64,000 nucleotides of DNA, taken from assembly GCF_964059095.1 (NCBI RefSeq), contig NZ_OZ060394.1:2706-66705 (forward strand), in the 5' to 3' direction. The translations under genes were made by a program, and so were the position numbers. This document shows, one piece after another, positions 1 to 14,218 of this stretch. The notes beneath the pieces were generated by a model that saw only the letters and a program-made list of their open reading frames with translations, was not told the DNA's origin and did not search any database. The stretch's first letter is position 1. Each line of letters starts with the position of its first letter. Origin of the DNA: Buchnera aphidicola (Chaetosiphella stipae setosa). Lineage in GTDB: Bacteria > Pseudomonadota > Gammaproteobacteria > Enterobacterales > Enterobacteriaceae.

Positions 1-2
1 TT

Positions 3-266
<264 letters not shown>

Positions 267-324
267 AAAATTTTATTAGCAGAAAACTTTTTATATAGAG
301 TTAGTCTTGAAGGAATTTAAATTT

Positions 325-817
325 ATAAATATTAATATAACTCTTTTTTAACGAACGTTTTCTTTTCTGTTTTTTTTTTACATGAAATTTATTTGAGCAT
401 CTCTTATAAAAGTAATTTTAAAAAGACAAAAATAGTTCGTGATTCCATGCTTTTATTAGAAGAAGAGAAAGAAAAATTTAAAAATAAAAAGAAAAAATCT
501 TTTAAAAAAATTCATTCTGAAAAAAAAAATCTCTAATAAATTATAGATAACGCATTAAAAAAAAGATTTTATTATTAAGAATTCTCAAAAGAAAAAGCGT
601 TATTTTAAAAAAAATATTTAATTCAATGAAATCAGAACTATTTATTCTGAAAATGAAAAAATAAAATGATATTAAAAAAAATTCTGTTTTTCTAGATATG
701 AAAATTTTTAAAGAAATTTTAAAACAAAAAATCAAAAAAAAAAAAATTCCAAAAACAAAAAAAAAACATTTTGATCAAAGTATTAAAAAATTTATTTTAG
801 ATTTTACAAGTTTTTAA
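325..817 (+). pseudogene. atpF: Degraded ATP synthase subunit b
   Basis: This is the place and length of atpF, but the frame is broken. The probable start at 325 reads ATA instead of ATG, about ten bases after an AAGGA. A TAA follows at 349-351 because a base is missing from a T run. The conserved membrane-exit segment MKFxWASLIK is readable from 382 but its tryptophan codon is TGA at 394-396. The tail (from about 690, ending TAA 815-817) still resembles the lysine-rich C-terminus in another frame. Several further stops and shifts occur. No functional stator b subunit can be made from it. Confidence 0.8.
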
Positions 818-831
818 ATATTTTTTAAAAA

Positions 832-1348
832 AATTCTTCTTCTTAAATTTCTCTAAATCTATTTTTAATATTGCGATAAGAGAAAGAAGAATTAATAAAT
901 TGAAAAAATTTTTGAATTTATTATCTTTAATTATTCACAATAAAAATATGACATTTATTTGTTTTGAGTATTTTCATTCTTTCATAAAGCATATATTTTT
1001 TTTGAAATTTTTTTACATGATTTTAAAATAAGTTATTCTGAAAAGAATTTATTAAAAATTTTATCTGAAAAGAAAAAATTTTTTTAATTTCAAAAATTTA
1101 TCAAGAATATAAATTTAAAAAAAAAATAATTATGCAAACATTATTGAAGTGATTTTAAAATTTTCTCATAAAATTTATGATGATTAAAAAAGTAAAATAA
1201 TTCATTTTTTAGAAAAATATTTTTGAAAAAAAATTATTTAAAATGTTTTTTAGATAGAAATTTAATTAGTAAAATAGTTATTTTAGTGAATTGATTTGTT
1301 ATTGATTATTTTATTAAATATGATTTAAAAATTTTTTAGAAAATATAA
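832..1348 (+). pseudogene. atpH: Degraded ATP synthase subunit delta
   Basis: The region between the atpF and atpA remnants still encodes delta-like fragments. Near 850 one frame reads SKSIFNIAIRE, resembling the PYAKAAFDFA start of AtpH, and continues into a KKFLNLLSLIIHNKNM segment. Near 1290-1340 another reads FVIDYFIKYDLKI, matching the C-terminal VIDGSVRGRLERL region, and the frame ends at TAA 1346-1348. The parts lie in different frames with several stops between them. Boundaries are approximate; the identity rests on these two fragments and on synteny. Confidence 0.7.
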
Positions 1349-1357
1349 AGAGAAAGC

Positions 1358-2735
1358 ATGATTCAGATCAATTTTATAGAAATTAGTAAAATAATTGAAG
1401 ATAGAATTTTAGATTTCAAAATTAATACACGAATATTATAGTGAAGGTAAAATTATTTCTGTCATCGATGGAATTATTAACATTTATTGTTTAAAGAATT
1501 TTATGTAAAAAGAAATTATTTTTATTCCCTAATAGAAAATATTCCATATTGCTTTCAACTTAGAAAAAGATCTTGTAGGAGAATGATTATTTTAGGTGAT
1601 TTTGAAGATATTCTAAGAAGGAATAATTGCAAAAAGGTGTGCACTAGATCTCTTTTAGAAATAATTCCTTTCGGTAATATTTTTCAGGGCGTAAAGTTAA
1701 TTCTTTAGACATTCCTATTGTGATGGCCAAAGGGGTTCAATTATAAATGATTGATATTATTCTATAAAAAATAACGTACCTATAGTTATTAATCGAGAAA
1801 AAATTAATGAACCTCTTTCAAACTTGGATATTTATCCATTGATTCAATGATTCTAATCGGAAAAGGTTAGAGAGAATTGATTATTTGTGATAAAAAAACT
1901 GGAAAAAACTTCTTTTGCTAATTAATAATATTAATGATCAAAAAAAATTTTGGTGTAAATGTATTTACTTTTCTATTGAATAAAAAATATCAGTTATTTT
2001 AGATATTTCTCGAAAATTAAATTATCATGATGTTTTTGAAAATACAGTTATTGTTTCTGCTTCTGCATCTGATTCAGTTTCTTTTCAGAGTATTTCTCTC
2101 TTGTATTCTGGATGATTCAATAAGAGAATATTTTAGAAATCAAGGAGAAAATGTTTTAATTGTTTATAATTATTTATCTAAAAATGAAATATCGTATAGA
2201 CAAAATTTCTCTTTTATTTAAAAGATCGATCCACCAGGACGTGAAATCATATCCTGGAGAGATATATTTTATTTACATGCGAGATTTATGAGAGAGATCT
2301 TCTAAAGTTAATTTAAAATATTTATCTCATTATAGTAAAAAAAATATAAAAAAAATTGTAGTTTTCATTTTTTTATCGATTATTGAAACGTAGTTAGGAG
2401 ATGTTTCTGATTTTATTCCTACAATATTATTTCTATTACAGATGGATAAATATTTTTAGAATTTTATCTTTTTGATTCAGATATACGCACTTCTGTTAAT
2501 TTAAGAATATCTGTTTCTCATGTAGTAGTGCTTCTTAAAAAGCAATCATTAAAAAACTTTCCACTTGAATTAAATCTTTTTTATCTCAATATTAAGAATT
2601 AGAAGCATTTTCTAAATTTTCTTTAGATTTAGATAAAAATGCTCAAAATCAATTAAATCTTAGAAAGAAAATTATTGAATTATTAAAACAAAAATAGTAT
2701 AGACATTTATTTATTTCAGAACAGTTTATTTTTTT
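1358..2735 (+). pseudogene. atpA: Degraded ATP synthase F1 subunit alpha
   Basis: It starts with a good ATG at 1358 (MIQINFIEISKIIEDRI) but hits stops after about 25 codons. Recognisable alpha-subunit blocks follow in changing frames: EGKIISVIDGII near 1440; the P-loop region near 1845-1910; the block around DDSIREYFRNQGENVL at 2105-2160; and AQNQLN near 2645. The P-loop reads CDKKTGKN where a working one reads GDRQTGKT, and a TAG (1869-1871) precedes it. The 3' end, about 65 codons in relatives, is missing and runs into atpG. Open stretches at 1487-1708 and 2027-2221 are pieces of this gene, not separate genes. Confidence 0.88.
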
Positions 2736-3364
2736 GAAAAAATAAAAAAATAAAAAAATAATTTTTATTCTAATTCTTTCTAGTAAAGGTTTTTTTGGTA
2801 GTTTAAAAACTAATTTGATAAAAAATTTTTTTGCATTTAAAAAATTTTTTATTTTAAAAAAATTTTCTTTTGAAGTCATCATACTTAAAAAAAAGGAATC
2901 TATTTTGATAGAAAATTTGAAAAATATCTTCAAAAATATAATCTAAATTTTTATAAAAATTTTACTTTTTATGAAGTAAAAAATTTCTTAGATAAAATTT
3001 TTTAAAATTATAAAAAAAGAAAAATTGATAAAATTTTTTTTATAATAAATATAATGATTAATTAAATCTACATCCTATAGTTGAAGAGATTGTTCCAATC
3101 CAAGTCTGTAAAAAATAAAATTTATTAAAAATATTTTAGGATTATATTTATGAATTTAATTCTAATTCATTGTATGAAAATCTTTTAAATAGATTTTTTG
3201 TAAAAAAAATTTATTATAGCGTTCTAGAAAATTTAATCGCTGAATATTCTTGTCGTATAATATCTATGAAAAATTCTATAGAAAATAGTTCTAATTGAAA
3301 GTAATATTTATAATACACACATCAAGATAATATTATTCAGAAATTAACTGAAATACTTTCTTAA
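2736..3364 (+). pseudogene. atpG: Degraded ATP synthase subunit gamma, 5' part deleted
   Basis: The first roughly 70 codons are gone in a deletion that also took the 3' end of atpA. The remaining sequence reads ILSSKGFFGSLKTNL (near 2770), the equivalent of VVSTDRGLCGGLN. The C-terminal half is clear at about 3140-3300, with YENLLNRFF, SVLENLIAEYSCRIISMKNS and then a terminal IIQKLTEILS ending at TAA 3362-3364, in more than one frame. A gamma subunit without its N-terminal rotor helix cannot couple rotation. The left boundary is approximate. Confidence 0.82.
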
Positions 3365-3409
3365 ACATCTTCTGTATTAATGGATTAAAAAATATATTGA
3401 GTTTGAAAA

Positions 3410-4860
3410 GTGATATCTTTGGGAAAGATTATTCAAATTATTGGATCTTTAATTAATATAAATTTTTTTCAAGGAAATGTATTTAAAATTTATCATATTT
3501 TAAAGGTAAAAAAAATTCTCTAATTTGCAAAGTTCAAAAACATTTAAGTTCTAATTTAGTTTGTATAATTTCTATGAGTTCTTCAGATGGATGAAAGAGA
3601 GGAATGTTAGTGAAAAATTTAAAACATGCTATAAAAGTTCCTATTGTAAAGTGTACTTTAGGAAAGATTATTAATTTTTTATGTAAGTCAATAGATAAAA
3701 TAAAGATTCTATTTTTAATAAAAAAATATTTCAGAAAAGGAATTTTAGGAAATATATCGATCTCCTACTTCTTATCAGGAATAATCTAATTCTCGTGTTA
3801 TTTTAGAAACTGGAATTAAAGTTATTGATTTAATTTGTCATTTTTTCAAAGGAAGTAAAATTGGATTATTTAGAGGAGTAGGTGTTGAAAAAATTGTAAA
3901 TATGATGGAACTGATAAGAAATTTTTTCTATTAAACATTCTTGATATTCTGTTTTTACAGGAGTCGAAGAACGCGTAAGAAAAGGTTATTATTTTTACAA
4001 TGAAATGAAAGATTCTAAAGTTTTGAATAAAGTGACTTTAGTTTATTTTCAAATGAATAAACCCACAAGAAAACAGATTTAGAGTAGAATTTATTGGATT
4101 AACTTTAGCTAAAAAATTTCAGGAAGAAGGAAAAAGATGTTTTATCTATTATATAGATGATATATTGTTATATTTTAGAAGGAATAGAAATTTCTTCTTT
4201 ATTAGGAAAAATCCTTTTTATAGTCAGGTATTAAACAACTTTATCAGAAGAGATGGGAATTATTACAGGAACGTATTGTACACTTCTACGAAAAATGATT
4301 CAATTACTTTAATCAAATATTTATTTTCCTGCTGATGATTTTATCCTGATCCTGCTCCTATCGTAACTTTTTCTCATTTAGATGCAATTATTACTTAAAA
4401 TCGAAAAATTTCTTCTCTAGAGATTTATCCTGTAATTAATCTTTTAAATTCCAATAGTAATCATTTAAATCTAGAAATGATAGGAAAAAATTATTATAAT
4501 GTTACTTGAAATATTTAATGTGTTTTGCAAAAATATGATGAGTTCAAAGATATTATTTCAATACCGGGAATAGATGTATGATCTGAAAATGATCAATTAT
4601 TAGTTTTTCAAGCAAGGAAAAAATACAAAAATTTTTATCTTCACCTTTTTTGTAGCGGTAATATTTACTGGGTCTACTTGAAAATATGTCAGTGTAAAAG
4701 ATACTATTACTAGATTTAAGAATATATTATTTTGAGAGCCTGATGATATACCAGAAAATTTTTTTATATTGTTGGATCGGTAAAAGAAGTAATAAAAAAA
4801 TTTAAAGAAAATATGAAAAATAAAAAAATACTTAGGTTTTTTATATATCCTTTTAATTAA
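3410..4860 (+). pseudogene. atpD: Degraded ATP synthase F1 subunit beta
   Basis: The remnant is near full length, readable from LGKIIQIIGSLININFF (about 3419) to VGSVKEVIKKF near the stop at 4858-4860. Intervening blocks include the LVKNLKHAIKVPI segment at 3607, the ETGIKVIDL segment near 3810 and the FSHLDAIIT region near 4370, scattered over frames with many stops. The catalytic P-loop near 3863-3895 reads RGVGVEKI in place of GGAGVGKT, so the lysine remains but the glycine and threonine are lost. The start is probably GTG 3410. The open stretch 3604-3789 belongs to this gene. Confidence 0.88.
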
Positions 4861-4871
4861 ATATCACGAGT

Positions 4872-5200
4872 ATGAATAAAAGTATATCACCTTATAGAGA
4901 TATTAAATATATTAATTTCAAGGAGGAAACAGGAAATTTTAGCGTATATTCTAAGAATTCTCAGTTATTAACTTTTAATTCTAGTCCTTTAAAGATAGTA
5001 ATGAAAAGTAAAAATTCAGAATATTTTTATATTTCATAGGAAATTTTAGACGTTCAACAAGAATTTGTAAATTTAATATCTGATTATTTTATAAATATTA
5101 AATATTTAGATGAAAAAAAAAAAAAGAAAAAAAATAAAAAAAATTTATATAAAAAATGAAAAAAATAATTTTTTTTATAAGTCAATTATATGGAAAGTCT
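4872..5200 (+). pseudogene. atpC: Degraded ATP synthase subunit epsilon
   Basis: ATG at 4872, then a frame that keeps the epsilon pattern in weak form: KYINFKEETGNFSVYS (ancestral KIQVTGSEGELGIYP), followed by EYFYIS-stop-EILDVQ, where relatives read EFLYISGGILEVQ. The in-frame TAG lies near 5037. The rest is lysine codons in A runs. The open stretch at 5110-5298 is the decayed 3' end of atpC plus translated terminator and should not be annotated as a membrane protein. Confidence 0.72.
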
Positions 5201-5208
5201 TTTTTATT

Positions 5209-5245
5209 TTAGCGGCGATATTTCTTTGTTATATTTTGCCGCTAA
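5209..5245 (+). terminator. Hairpin between atpC remnant and gyrB
   Basis: A perfect 8-bp inverted repeat, TTAGCGGC (5209-5216) and GCCGCTAA (5238-5245), with a 21-nt loop. It is one of the few GC-rich words in the spacer between two convergent transcription units. The following bases are U-rich only on the + strand. It looks like the old transcription stop of the atp operon, preserved although the genes upstream are dead. Confidence 0.5.
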
Positions 5246-5306
5246 TTATTTATACACACATTTTATATTCTTGGATTGTAAAAAGAAAGAAAATATAAAA
5301 AAAATT

Positions 5307-7742
<2,436 letters not shown>

Positions 7743-7780
7743 TTATATTTGAACTTTAATTGTTGAATTTTTTATCTAAA

Positions 7781-8881
7781 TTATAGGTATAAAGGTAAAA
7801 TTATATATTTTAATTCTGGTTTATTTGGAACTTCAATTTGTAAGTATTGAATTTTTTCATCTAGAATAAATGTAATAAAATCACATTTTAAAACGTTTAG
7901 AACATCTAGTAAGTAATTTATATTGAGAGATAATTTTAGTGTCTGAGGATATTTATATTCAATATTAAATGTATATTCTGATTTTTCTTCTTGATTATGT
8001 GAAGTGATTTTACATTGATTTTTTTTTAATTTTAAATAAATTCCTTTTGACTGTTCATGCACAAGAATAGATACATGTGATAAAGATTTTTTTAGTTTTT
8101 TAACATTAATTTTAATTTGGTATTTTTTTTCTTTAATTAAGATGTGATCTAAGTTTGGAAAATTATTATTTATTAATTTTGAAGTAAAAATAATATTATT
8201 AATGTGGAATTGAATATAGTTTTTATCATATAAAATTTTTACTAAAATTTTTTCATGATTTATTATTTTCAAGAGTTCTATAACTGATTTTCTAGGTAAA
8301 ATAATGGAAAATTTTGGATATTTTTTAGTATTTTTTTTTTTAAATATTGCCATTCTATGTCCATTAGTTGCAATAGATTTTATATATTTTTTTTTAAATT
8401 CAATAAAAATTCCATTTAAATATGGTCTAATATCTTGTGAAGACATTGAAAAATAAATATATTCTAACATATTTTTTAAAGTTTTTTGTTTTATATAAAA
8501 TTTTCTTTTATATTTTTTTTTTTTAAAATATGGAAATTTTTTTGCGGAAATAGTTAGTAAACAAAATTTGCTTTTTTGAGAAGAAAGATATAATTTTTTT
8601 TTAATTAATTTAACATAAATTAATGATTTTTCAGAAATTATTCTAAATATTTCTAATATTTTTCTTCCCGAAACAGTTATTTTTCCTGGAATACAGCTAT
8701 AATTATTGGAAATTTTATACATTAGTTCAATTTCTGTGTTAGTACTTGTAAGAAAAATATTTTTTTGATCTATTTCAATTAAAATATTTCCTAAAATTTC
8801 ATTAGGATTATTTCTGATTAATAACGAACTAATTTTTTGTAATGGAATAAGAAAATTTTTTTTTTCAATAATAAATTTCAT
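7781..8881 (-). CDS. dnaN: DNA polymerase III beta sliding clamp
   Basis: Encodes the dimeric ring that holds polymerase III on DNA. At 366 residues it has exactly the E. coli length. Conserved landmarks include ILGNILIEI near the N-terminus, YLNGIFIEF and ATNGHRMAIF in the central domain, IILPRKSVIEL, and a C-terminal YIILPLYL, like the E. coli VVMPMRL end that forms part of the clamp. It starts 5 nt after the dnaA stop, so the two are surely co-transcribed. Divergence is mostly lysine/isoleucine drift caused by AT bias. Confidence 0.96.
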   Translation of the reverse strand: MKFIIEKKNFLIPLQKISSLLIRNNPNEILGNILIEIDQKNIFLTSTNTEIELMYKISNNYSCIPGKITVSGRKILEIFRIISEKSLIYVKLIKKKLYLSSQKSKFCLLTISAKKFPYFKKKKYKRKFYIKQKTLKNMLEYIYFSMSSQDIRPYLNGIFIEFKKKYIKSIATNGHRMAIFKKKNTKKYPKFSIILPRKSVIELLKIINHEKILVKILYDKNYIQFHINNIIFTSKLINNNFPNLDHILIKEKKYQIKINVKKLKKSLSHVSILVHEQSKGIYLKLKKNQCKITSHNQEEKSEYTFNIEYKYPQTLKLSLNINYLLDVLNVLKCDFITFILDEKIQYLQIEVPNKPELKYIILPLYL

Positions 8882-8886
8882 AATTT

Positions 8887-10188
8887 TTATAAATATATTT
8901 TTTTTAATAAATAATTGTAGTTTTTTTTAATTGTTTTATTGTTTTTATATAATTTATTTATTTTTTTACATGTATATAAAATGGTTGTATGTGTTTTTTT
9001 ATTAAAAAAATTCCCAATTTCTTGTAAACTATGTGTAGTTAATTTTTTAGATAAACTGATAGCTATTTGTCTTGGGATGATAATAGATTTATTTCTTTTG
9101 ATAGATAAAAGTTCGGATAATTTGATATTATAATGTTTTGCAACTATTTTTTGTATTTTTTCAATAGTAATTTTTTTTTTTTTTGTTTTTAAAAAATCTT
9201 TAAGTATTTTTTTAATAGTTTTTGTAGTAATATTTTTATATTTATGAAATAAAAAATATGCTTGAATTTTATTTAAAGTACCTTCAATTTCATGAAAATT
9301 AGATTTCAGATTTTCTGCAATAAAATTGATATTTTTTTTTGATAAATAAATTTTTTTTTCATAAGATTTTTTAACTAAAATATCAATTCTTGTATTTTTT
9401 TTAGGAGTATTGAGACGTATACTTAATCCGCAATCTAATTTTGCTTTTAATCTTTCATTTATTCCTTTTATTTTAGTTGGATAACAATTAGAAGTTATAA
9501 TAATTTGTTTATTTTTTGTCATGAGATCATTCATAGTATGTAAGAATTCTTCTTGTGTTCTTTTTTTATGAGAAAAAAATTGAATATCTTCTATAATTAA
9601 AACATTTGCTGAACGATAGTATTTTTTAAATTTTTCAATAGAGTTATTTTTTAATGATTTCACCATTTTTTGTACAAAATGTTCAGATTGAATATATATT
9701 ATTTTTTTATGTTTTTTTTTTTCTAAAAAATTTTTTATAGCATATGATAAATGAGTTTTTCCTAATCCTGTTTTACCATATAAAAAAAAAGGATTATAAA
9801 AATTTCCTGGATTATTGGCGATTCTATAAGATAATTTGTATGCAAGTTGGTTCGATTTCCCAATAATAAAATTTTTAAATTTATATTTTTCTAAAATATT
9901 TTTAGATTTTTTCTTTGTTAAAAGATTTTTAGATTTTTGTAAATTTTTTTTATTTTTAATTAATTTTAAATTGATTTTTTTTATATGAAAATATTTATTA
10001 ATTAATATTTTTATTGTGTTTAAATATTTTTCTTTAATCCAATGTAAAAAAAAATTATTAGGAACATATAAAAAAAATTTTTTTTTTTTTATTTTTGGTT
10101 TGAGAGGTTGAATCCAAATAGTAAATTCACTAATTGAAAGTTTTTTTTTAAAATAATTTATGATTTTTTTCCATTTTAAAAGAAACAT
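8887..10188 (-). CDS. dnaA: Chromosomal replication initiator DnaA
   Basis: AAA+ protein that melts oriC. The 433-residue product has the short helicase-loader-binding domain I, a shortened linker, Walker A (GKTGLGKTH), Walker B (VLIIEDIQFF), and the domain IV DNA-binding signature around TTHSLQEIGNFFNKK, which contacts DnaA boxes. I choose the ATG at 10188 (MFLLKWKKIINYF), aligned with the family start and preceded by GGAG; the ATG at 10203 would put the ribosome site inside the gene. First gene of dnaA-dnaN-gyrB, divergent from rpmH. E. coli DnaA is 467 aa; the missing residues are mainly in linker domain II. Confidence 0.96.
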   Translation of the reverse strand: MFLLKWKKIINYFKKKLSISEFTIWIQPLKPKIKKKKFFLYVPNNFFLHWIKEKYLNTIKILINKYFHIKKINLKLIKNKKNLQKSKNLLTKKKSKNILEKYKFKNFIIGKSNQLAYKLSYRIANNPGNFYNPFFLYGKTGLGKTHLSYAIKNFLEKKKHKKIIYIQSEHFVQKMVKSLKNNSIEKFKKYYRSANVLIIEDIQFFSHKKRTQEEFLHTMNDLMTKNKQIIITSNCYPTKIKGINERLKAKLDCGLSIRLNTPKKNTRIDILVKKSYEKKIYLSKKNINFIAENLKSNFHEIEGTLNKIQAYFLFHKYKNITTKTIKKILKDFLKTKKKKITIEKIQKIVAKHYNIKLSELLSIKRNKSIIIPRQIAISLSKKLTTHSLQEIGNFFNKKTHTTILYTCKKINKLYKNNKTIKKNYNYLLKKIYL

Positions 10189-10434
10189 TTTATTTCTCCA
10201 CAATAATAAATGTGAATTGTATGACTTTTAAAAAAATATTACATTAAAAATTTTTTATATTTTTAGAAATTTTAATAAAGAATATTATATAATGTTATTA
10301 TATTTAATAAAATTAAAATTGTTTTTTGGTTTTTTCTAGTTTTTTTAATGAAACTTTGAAAAAATAGTTTTGTTTAAAATAAAAATTTAGTAAATATTTT
10401 TTAATAAAAATTTATTTATTTTTGGATATATATT

Positions 10435-10578
10435 ATGAAAAGAACTTTTCAACCGTCAATTTTGAAGAGAAATCGTGTTCATGGTTTTAGAGCAAGAATG
10501 TCTACTAAGAATGGTCGTCATATTTTGTCTCGTAGAAGAGCGAAATCTCGATCTTTTTTAACAATTTCTTCTAGGTAA
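10435..10578 (+). CDS. rpmH: 50S ribosomal protein L34
   Basis: A 47-codon gene starting [20 protein letters not shown] and ending SFLTISSR, a near-complete match to the very basic L34 family (46 aa in E. coli). It starts at ATG 10435 and stops at TAA 10576-10578. It is followed after 23 nt by rnpA, the standard rpmH-rnpA arrangement. It diverges from dnaA, so 10204-10434 must carry promoters for both directions. I saw no convincing DnaA boxes there. Confidence 0.97.
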   Translation: MKRTFQPSILKRNRVHGFRARMSTKNGRHILSRRRAKSRSFLTISSR

Positions 10579-10601
10579 AATAATTAAAAAATAAGTTTAT
10601 T

Positions 10602-10955
10602 GTGAAACAATTTTCTTTTAAAAAAAAATTTAGATTATTAAATAAAAATCAGTATAAAAATGTTTTTCGTAATTCTTATGTAGTTCGTTTTCAAGAAATA
10701 TTGATTTTTGGTCATAAGAATGATCGTAAATATTCAAGATTGGGTATTTCTATTTCAAAAAAAAATATCAAGAAATCTTATAAAAGAAATTATTTAAAAA
10801 GAATTATTAGAGAATTTTTTAGGATGAATAAGGAAAAATTTTTTCGAATGGATTTTGTTGTTTGTATTAAAAAACAGTTTTCTCAAACTAATAAAATTTT
10901 TTTAAAAAAATTAGAGTTTCTGTGGTTTAAGTATTTTTTAAAAAAAAGAAAATAG
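10602..10955 (+). CDS. rnpA: Ribonuclease P protein component
   Basis: Small basic protein that assists the catalytic RNA (rnpB, also in this window at 62522-62900) in 5' maturation of tRNA precursors. The 117-residue product has the RNR-type basic helix (KKSYKRNYLKRIIREFFR) and the N-terminal FRLLNKNQYKNVF segment seen in the family. The start is GTG at 10602, which aligns with the family start (VKQFSFKKKFRLL); no ATG is available. yidD, which follows rnpA in many bacteria, is absent. Confidence 0.93.
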   Translation: MKQFSFKKKFRLLNKNQYKNVFRNSYVVRFQEILIFGHKNDRKYSRLGISISKKNIKKSYKRNYLKRIIREFFRMNKEKFFRMDFVVCIKKQFSQTNKIFLKKLEFLWFKYFLKKRK

Positions 10956-11110
10956 TTTATTTTATATCAAAAAATTTATTTTTATATATTTTAGATTAAT
11001 TTAAATAAAATTTTTAATTTCAAACACATTAGTATAGTTATTTTTATTGAAAAAATATTATTACATTATTATTTATTAACAAAAAATTTACAAAATCAAA
11101 GAGAAAACAC

Positions 11111-12730
11111 ATGACTTATAGACGTAATTTTTTTATTTTTTCTTTTTTAATGATTTCTTTTTTTTTATGGAATTTATGGGCAAAAAATTGTTCTGAAAAT
11201 ATTAAAAATTATTTTCATAAAAATTCAATTGAAAAGATTTTTAAAGATAAAAAACATAGTCAAAAAAAATTTCAGAAAATAGATTTAGTTTTCAAAAAAT
11301 TTTTTTTTTCAGAAAAAAATTTTTCTAATTTAATAATTAAGAATAGTATACAAAGTAATAAATTATTGCATTTATATAAAAATAAAATACAAGGTTTACA
11401 AAATTTTAGATGTTTGAAAATTTTTTTAAAATATGGACATAATTTACACAATTTTTTATTTAAAAAACATATTAATAGTGAAAAAAGTTTTTTTTTTTTA
11501 AAAAATTTTATTAAAGAAAAAAAATATTTATTTCAAAAGAGAAATAAAAATTTTATTTTTTTACAATGTGGAATTTTAAAGTATTTCAAGGAAAATAAAA
11601 AAGATTGTTTATTAACAAAACAAAAACATGATGTTTTTTTCACGAGTTATGTTGAGAGATTAGAAAAAAAAAATAGTTTAAAAAATGTTTTTAGCGGTTT
11701 TTTCTCTTTCTTTTTAAAAAAAATTTTATATAAAAATTTTAATATATTGAATTTAATTAAAAAAATAAAATTTTTTTTACATGATAGTGGAACACAAAGC
11801 TTAAATATTATAAACAAAATACAATTATTAAAAAAAAATATATTTTATATTTCAATTCAAAATTTTGAGGCTACTATATTTAGTAGTTTTACGAAAAAAA
11901 TAACTGAAAAAAAAATTTTTTTTCTTCCACATTTTTCTTTAAATTTTTTTGTACAAAAATATTGTAATTTACAATTTTTATGTAAAGAATCTTCAACAAG
12001 TTCTTTTATTTTTTTTAAGTCATGGAATAATATTCCAAGAGAAATACACGCGTTTAATAAAGATTTAGATCCTACTACAAATTCCGGTTTTTGGTGGTTT
12101 TTATCTGAACCATTTTTTGAGATATTAAAATTTATTAATAGAATTGTTGGAAATTGGGGTTTTTCTATAATCTTGATGACAATATTAATACGTTTATGTA
12201 TGTATCCTATAACAAAATCTCAATATTTATCTATAGTTCGTTTGAAAAATTTACAGCCTAAAATAGATCATTTAAAGGAAAAATATACAAATGATCAGAT
12301 AAAAATGAGTAAAAAAATTTTAGAAGTATATAAAAAAAATGATGTCTATCCTTTTTCTGGGTTGTTGTCATTAGTTATGCAAATGCCAATTTTTTTAGCA
12401 TTTTATTATACTTTAACTGATGCAAAGGAATTAAAGAATGCACCTTTTATTTTTTGGATTAATGATCTTTCCAGTTATGATCCGTTTTTTATACTTCCGA
12501 TTATCATGGGAATTACTATGATTATGATGCAAAAAATTTCATCTCAAAAAACTTTTAAAGAAATTTGTTCAGGAAATTTACATGAGAAATTTATGTTCTT
12601 TTTACCAGGAATTTTTGCAGCATTTTTTTTATGGTTTCCTTCTGGATTAGTTTTATATTACATTATTAGTAATATCTTTAGTATGATTCAACAAAAATAC
12701 GTTTATGATTCATATAATTTAAAAAATTAA
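11111..12730 (+). CDS. yidC: Membrane protein insertase YidC
   Basis: Inserts and folds inner-membrane proteins, alone or with SecYEG. The 539-residue product (E. coli 548) has an N-terminal signal-anchor helix (about residues 8-24), a large, strongly eroded lysine/phenylalanine-rich periplasmic domain, and the conserved insertase core. The core begins near residue 340 (IVGNWGFSIILMTILIRLCMYPI, including the groove arginine), followed by LQPKIDHLKEKY and LVMQMPIFLAFYY, and ends at FPSGLVLYYIISNIFS. The core is much better conserved than the periplasmic part, which is dispensable for insertion in E. coli. It sits between rnpA and mnmE in the usual order. Confidence 0.95.
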   Translation: MTYRRNFFIFSFLMISFFLWNLWAKNCSENIKNYFHKNSIEKIFKDKKHSQKKFQKIDLVFKKFFFSEKNFSNLIIKNSIQSNKLLHLYKNKIQGLQNFRCLKIFLKYGHNLHNFLFKKHINSEKSFFFLKNFIKEKKYLFQKRNKNFIFLQCGILKYFKENKKDCLLTKQKHDVFFTSYVERLEKKNSLKNVFSGFFSFFLKKILYKNFNILNLIKKIKFFLHDSGTQSLNIINKIQLLKKNIFYISIQNFEATIFSSFTKKITEKKIFFLPHFSLNFFVQKYCNLQFLCKESSTSSFIFFKSWNNIPREIHAFNKDLDPTTNSGFWWFLSEPFFEILKFINRIVGNWGFSIILMTILIRLCMYPITKSQYLSIVRLKNLQPKIDHLKEKYTNDQIKMSKKILEVYKKNDVYPFSGLLSLVMQMPIFLAFYYTLTDAKELKNAPFIFWINDLSSYDPFFILPIIMGITMIMMQKISSQKTFKEICSGNLHEKFMFFLPGIFAAFFLWFPSGLVLYYIISNIFSMIQQKYVYDSYNLKN

Positions 12731-12781
12731 TAATATTTTTTAAAATAAATAAAATTTTTATTTAAAAATGATTAAAAATTT

Positions 12782-14180
<1,399 letters not shown>

Positions 14181-14218
14181 AAAAATATTTTTTTTTATAT
14201 ATTTTTTATCAAAAAATA

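Noticed and set aside
382-396. UGA in place of tryptophan in atpF, suggesting UGA-to-Trp recoding.
   Set aside because: Intact genes use TGG for tryptophan (for example the adjacent Trp codons of yidC near 12090) and end at TGA in places; the TGA in atpF is just decay.
1487-3789. Separate short genes at 1487-1708, 2027-2221 and 3604-3789.
   Set aside because: They encode pieces of AtpA (first two) and AtpD (third) in the frames expected from the pseudogenes.
5110-5298. 62-codon frame looking like a small membrane protein.
   Set aside because: Its first part is the lysine-rich tail of the atpC remnant and the hydrophobic part is the translated terminator hairpin and A/T spacer.
10204-10434. 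Replication origin in the dnaA-rpmH spacer.
   Set aside because: I could find no convincing TTATCCACA-like boxes; in Buchnera the origin is thought to lie near mnmG, upstream of atpB and outside this window.
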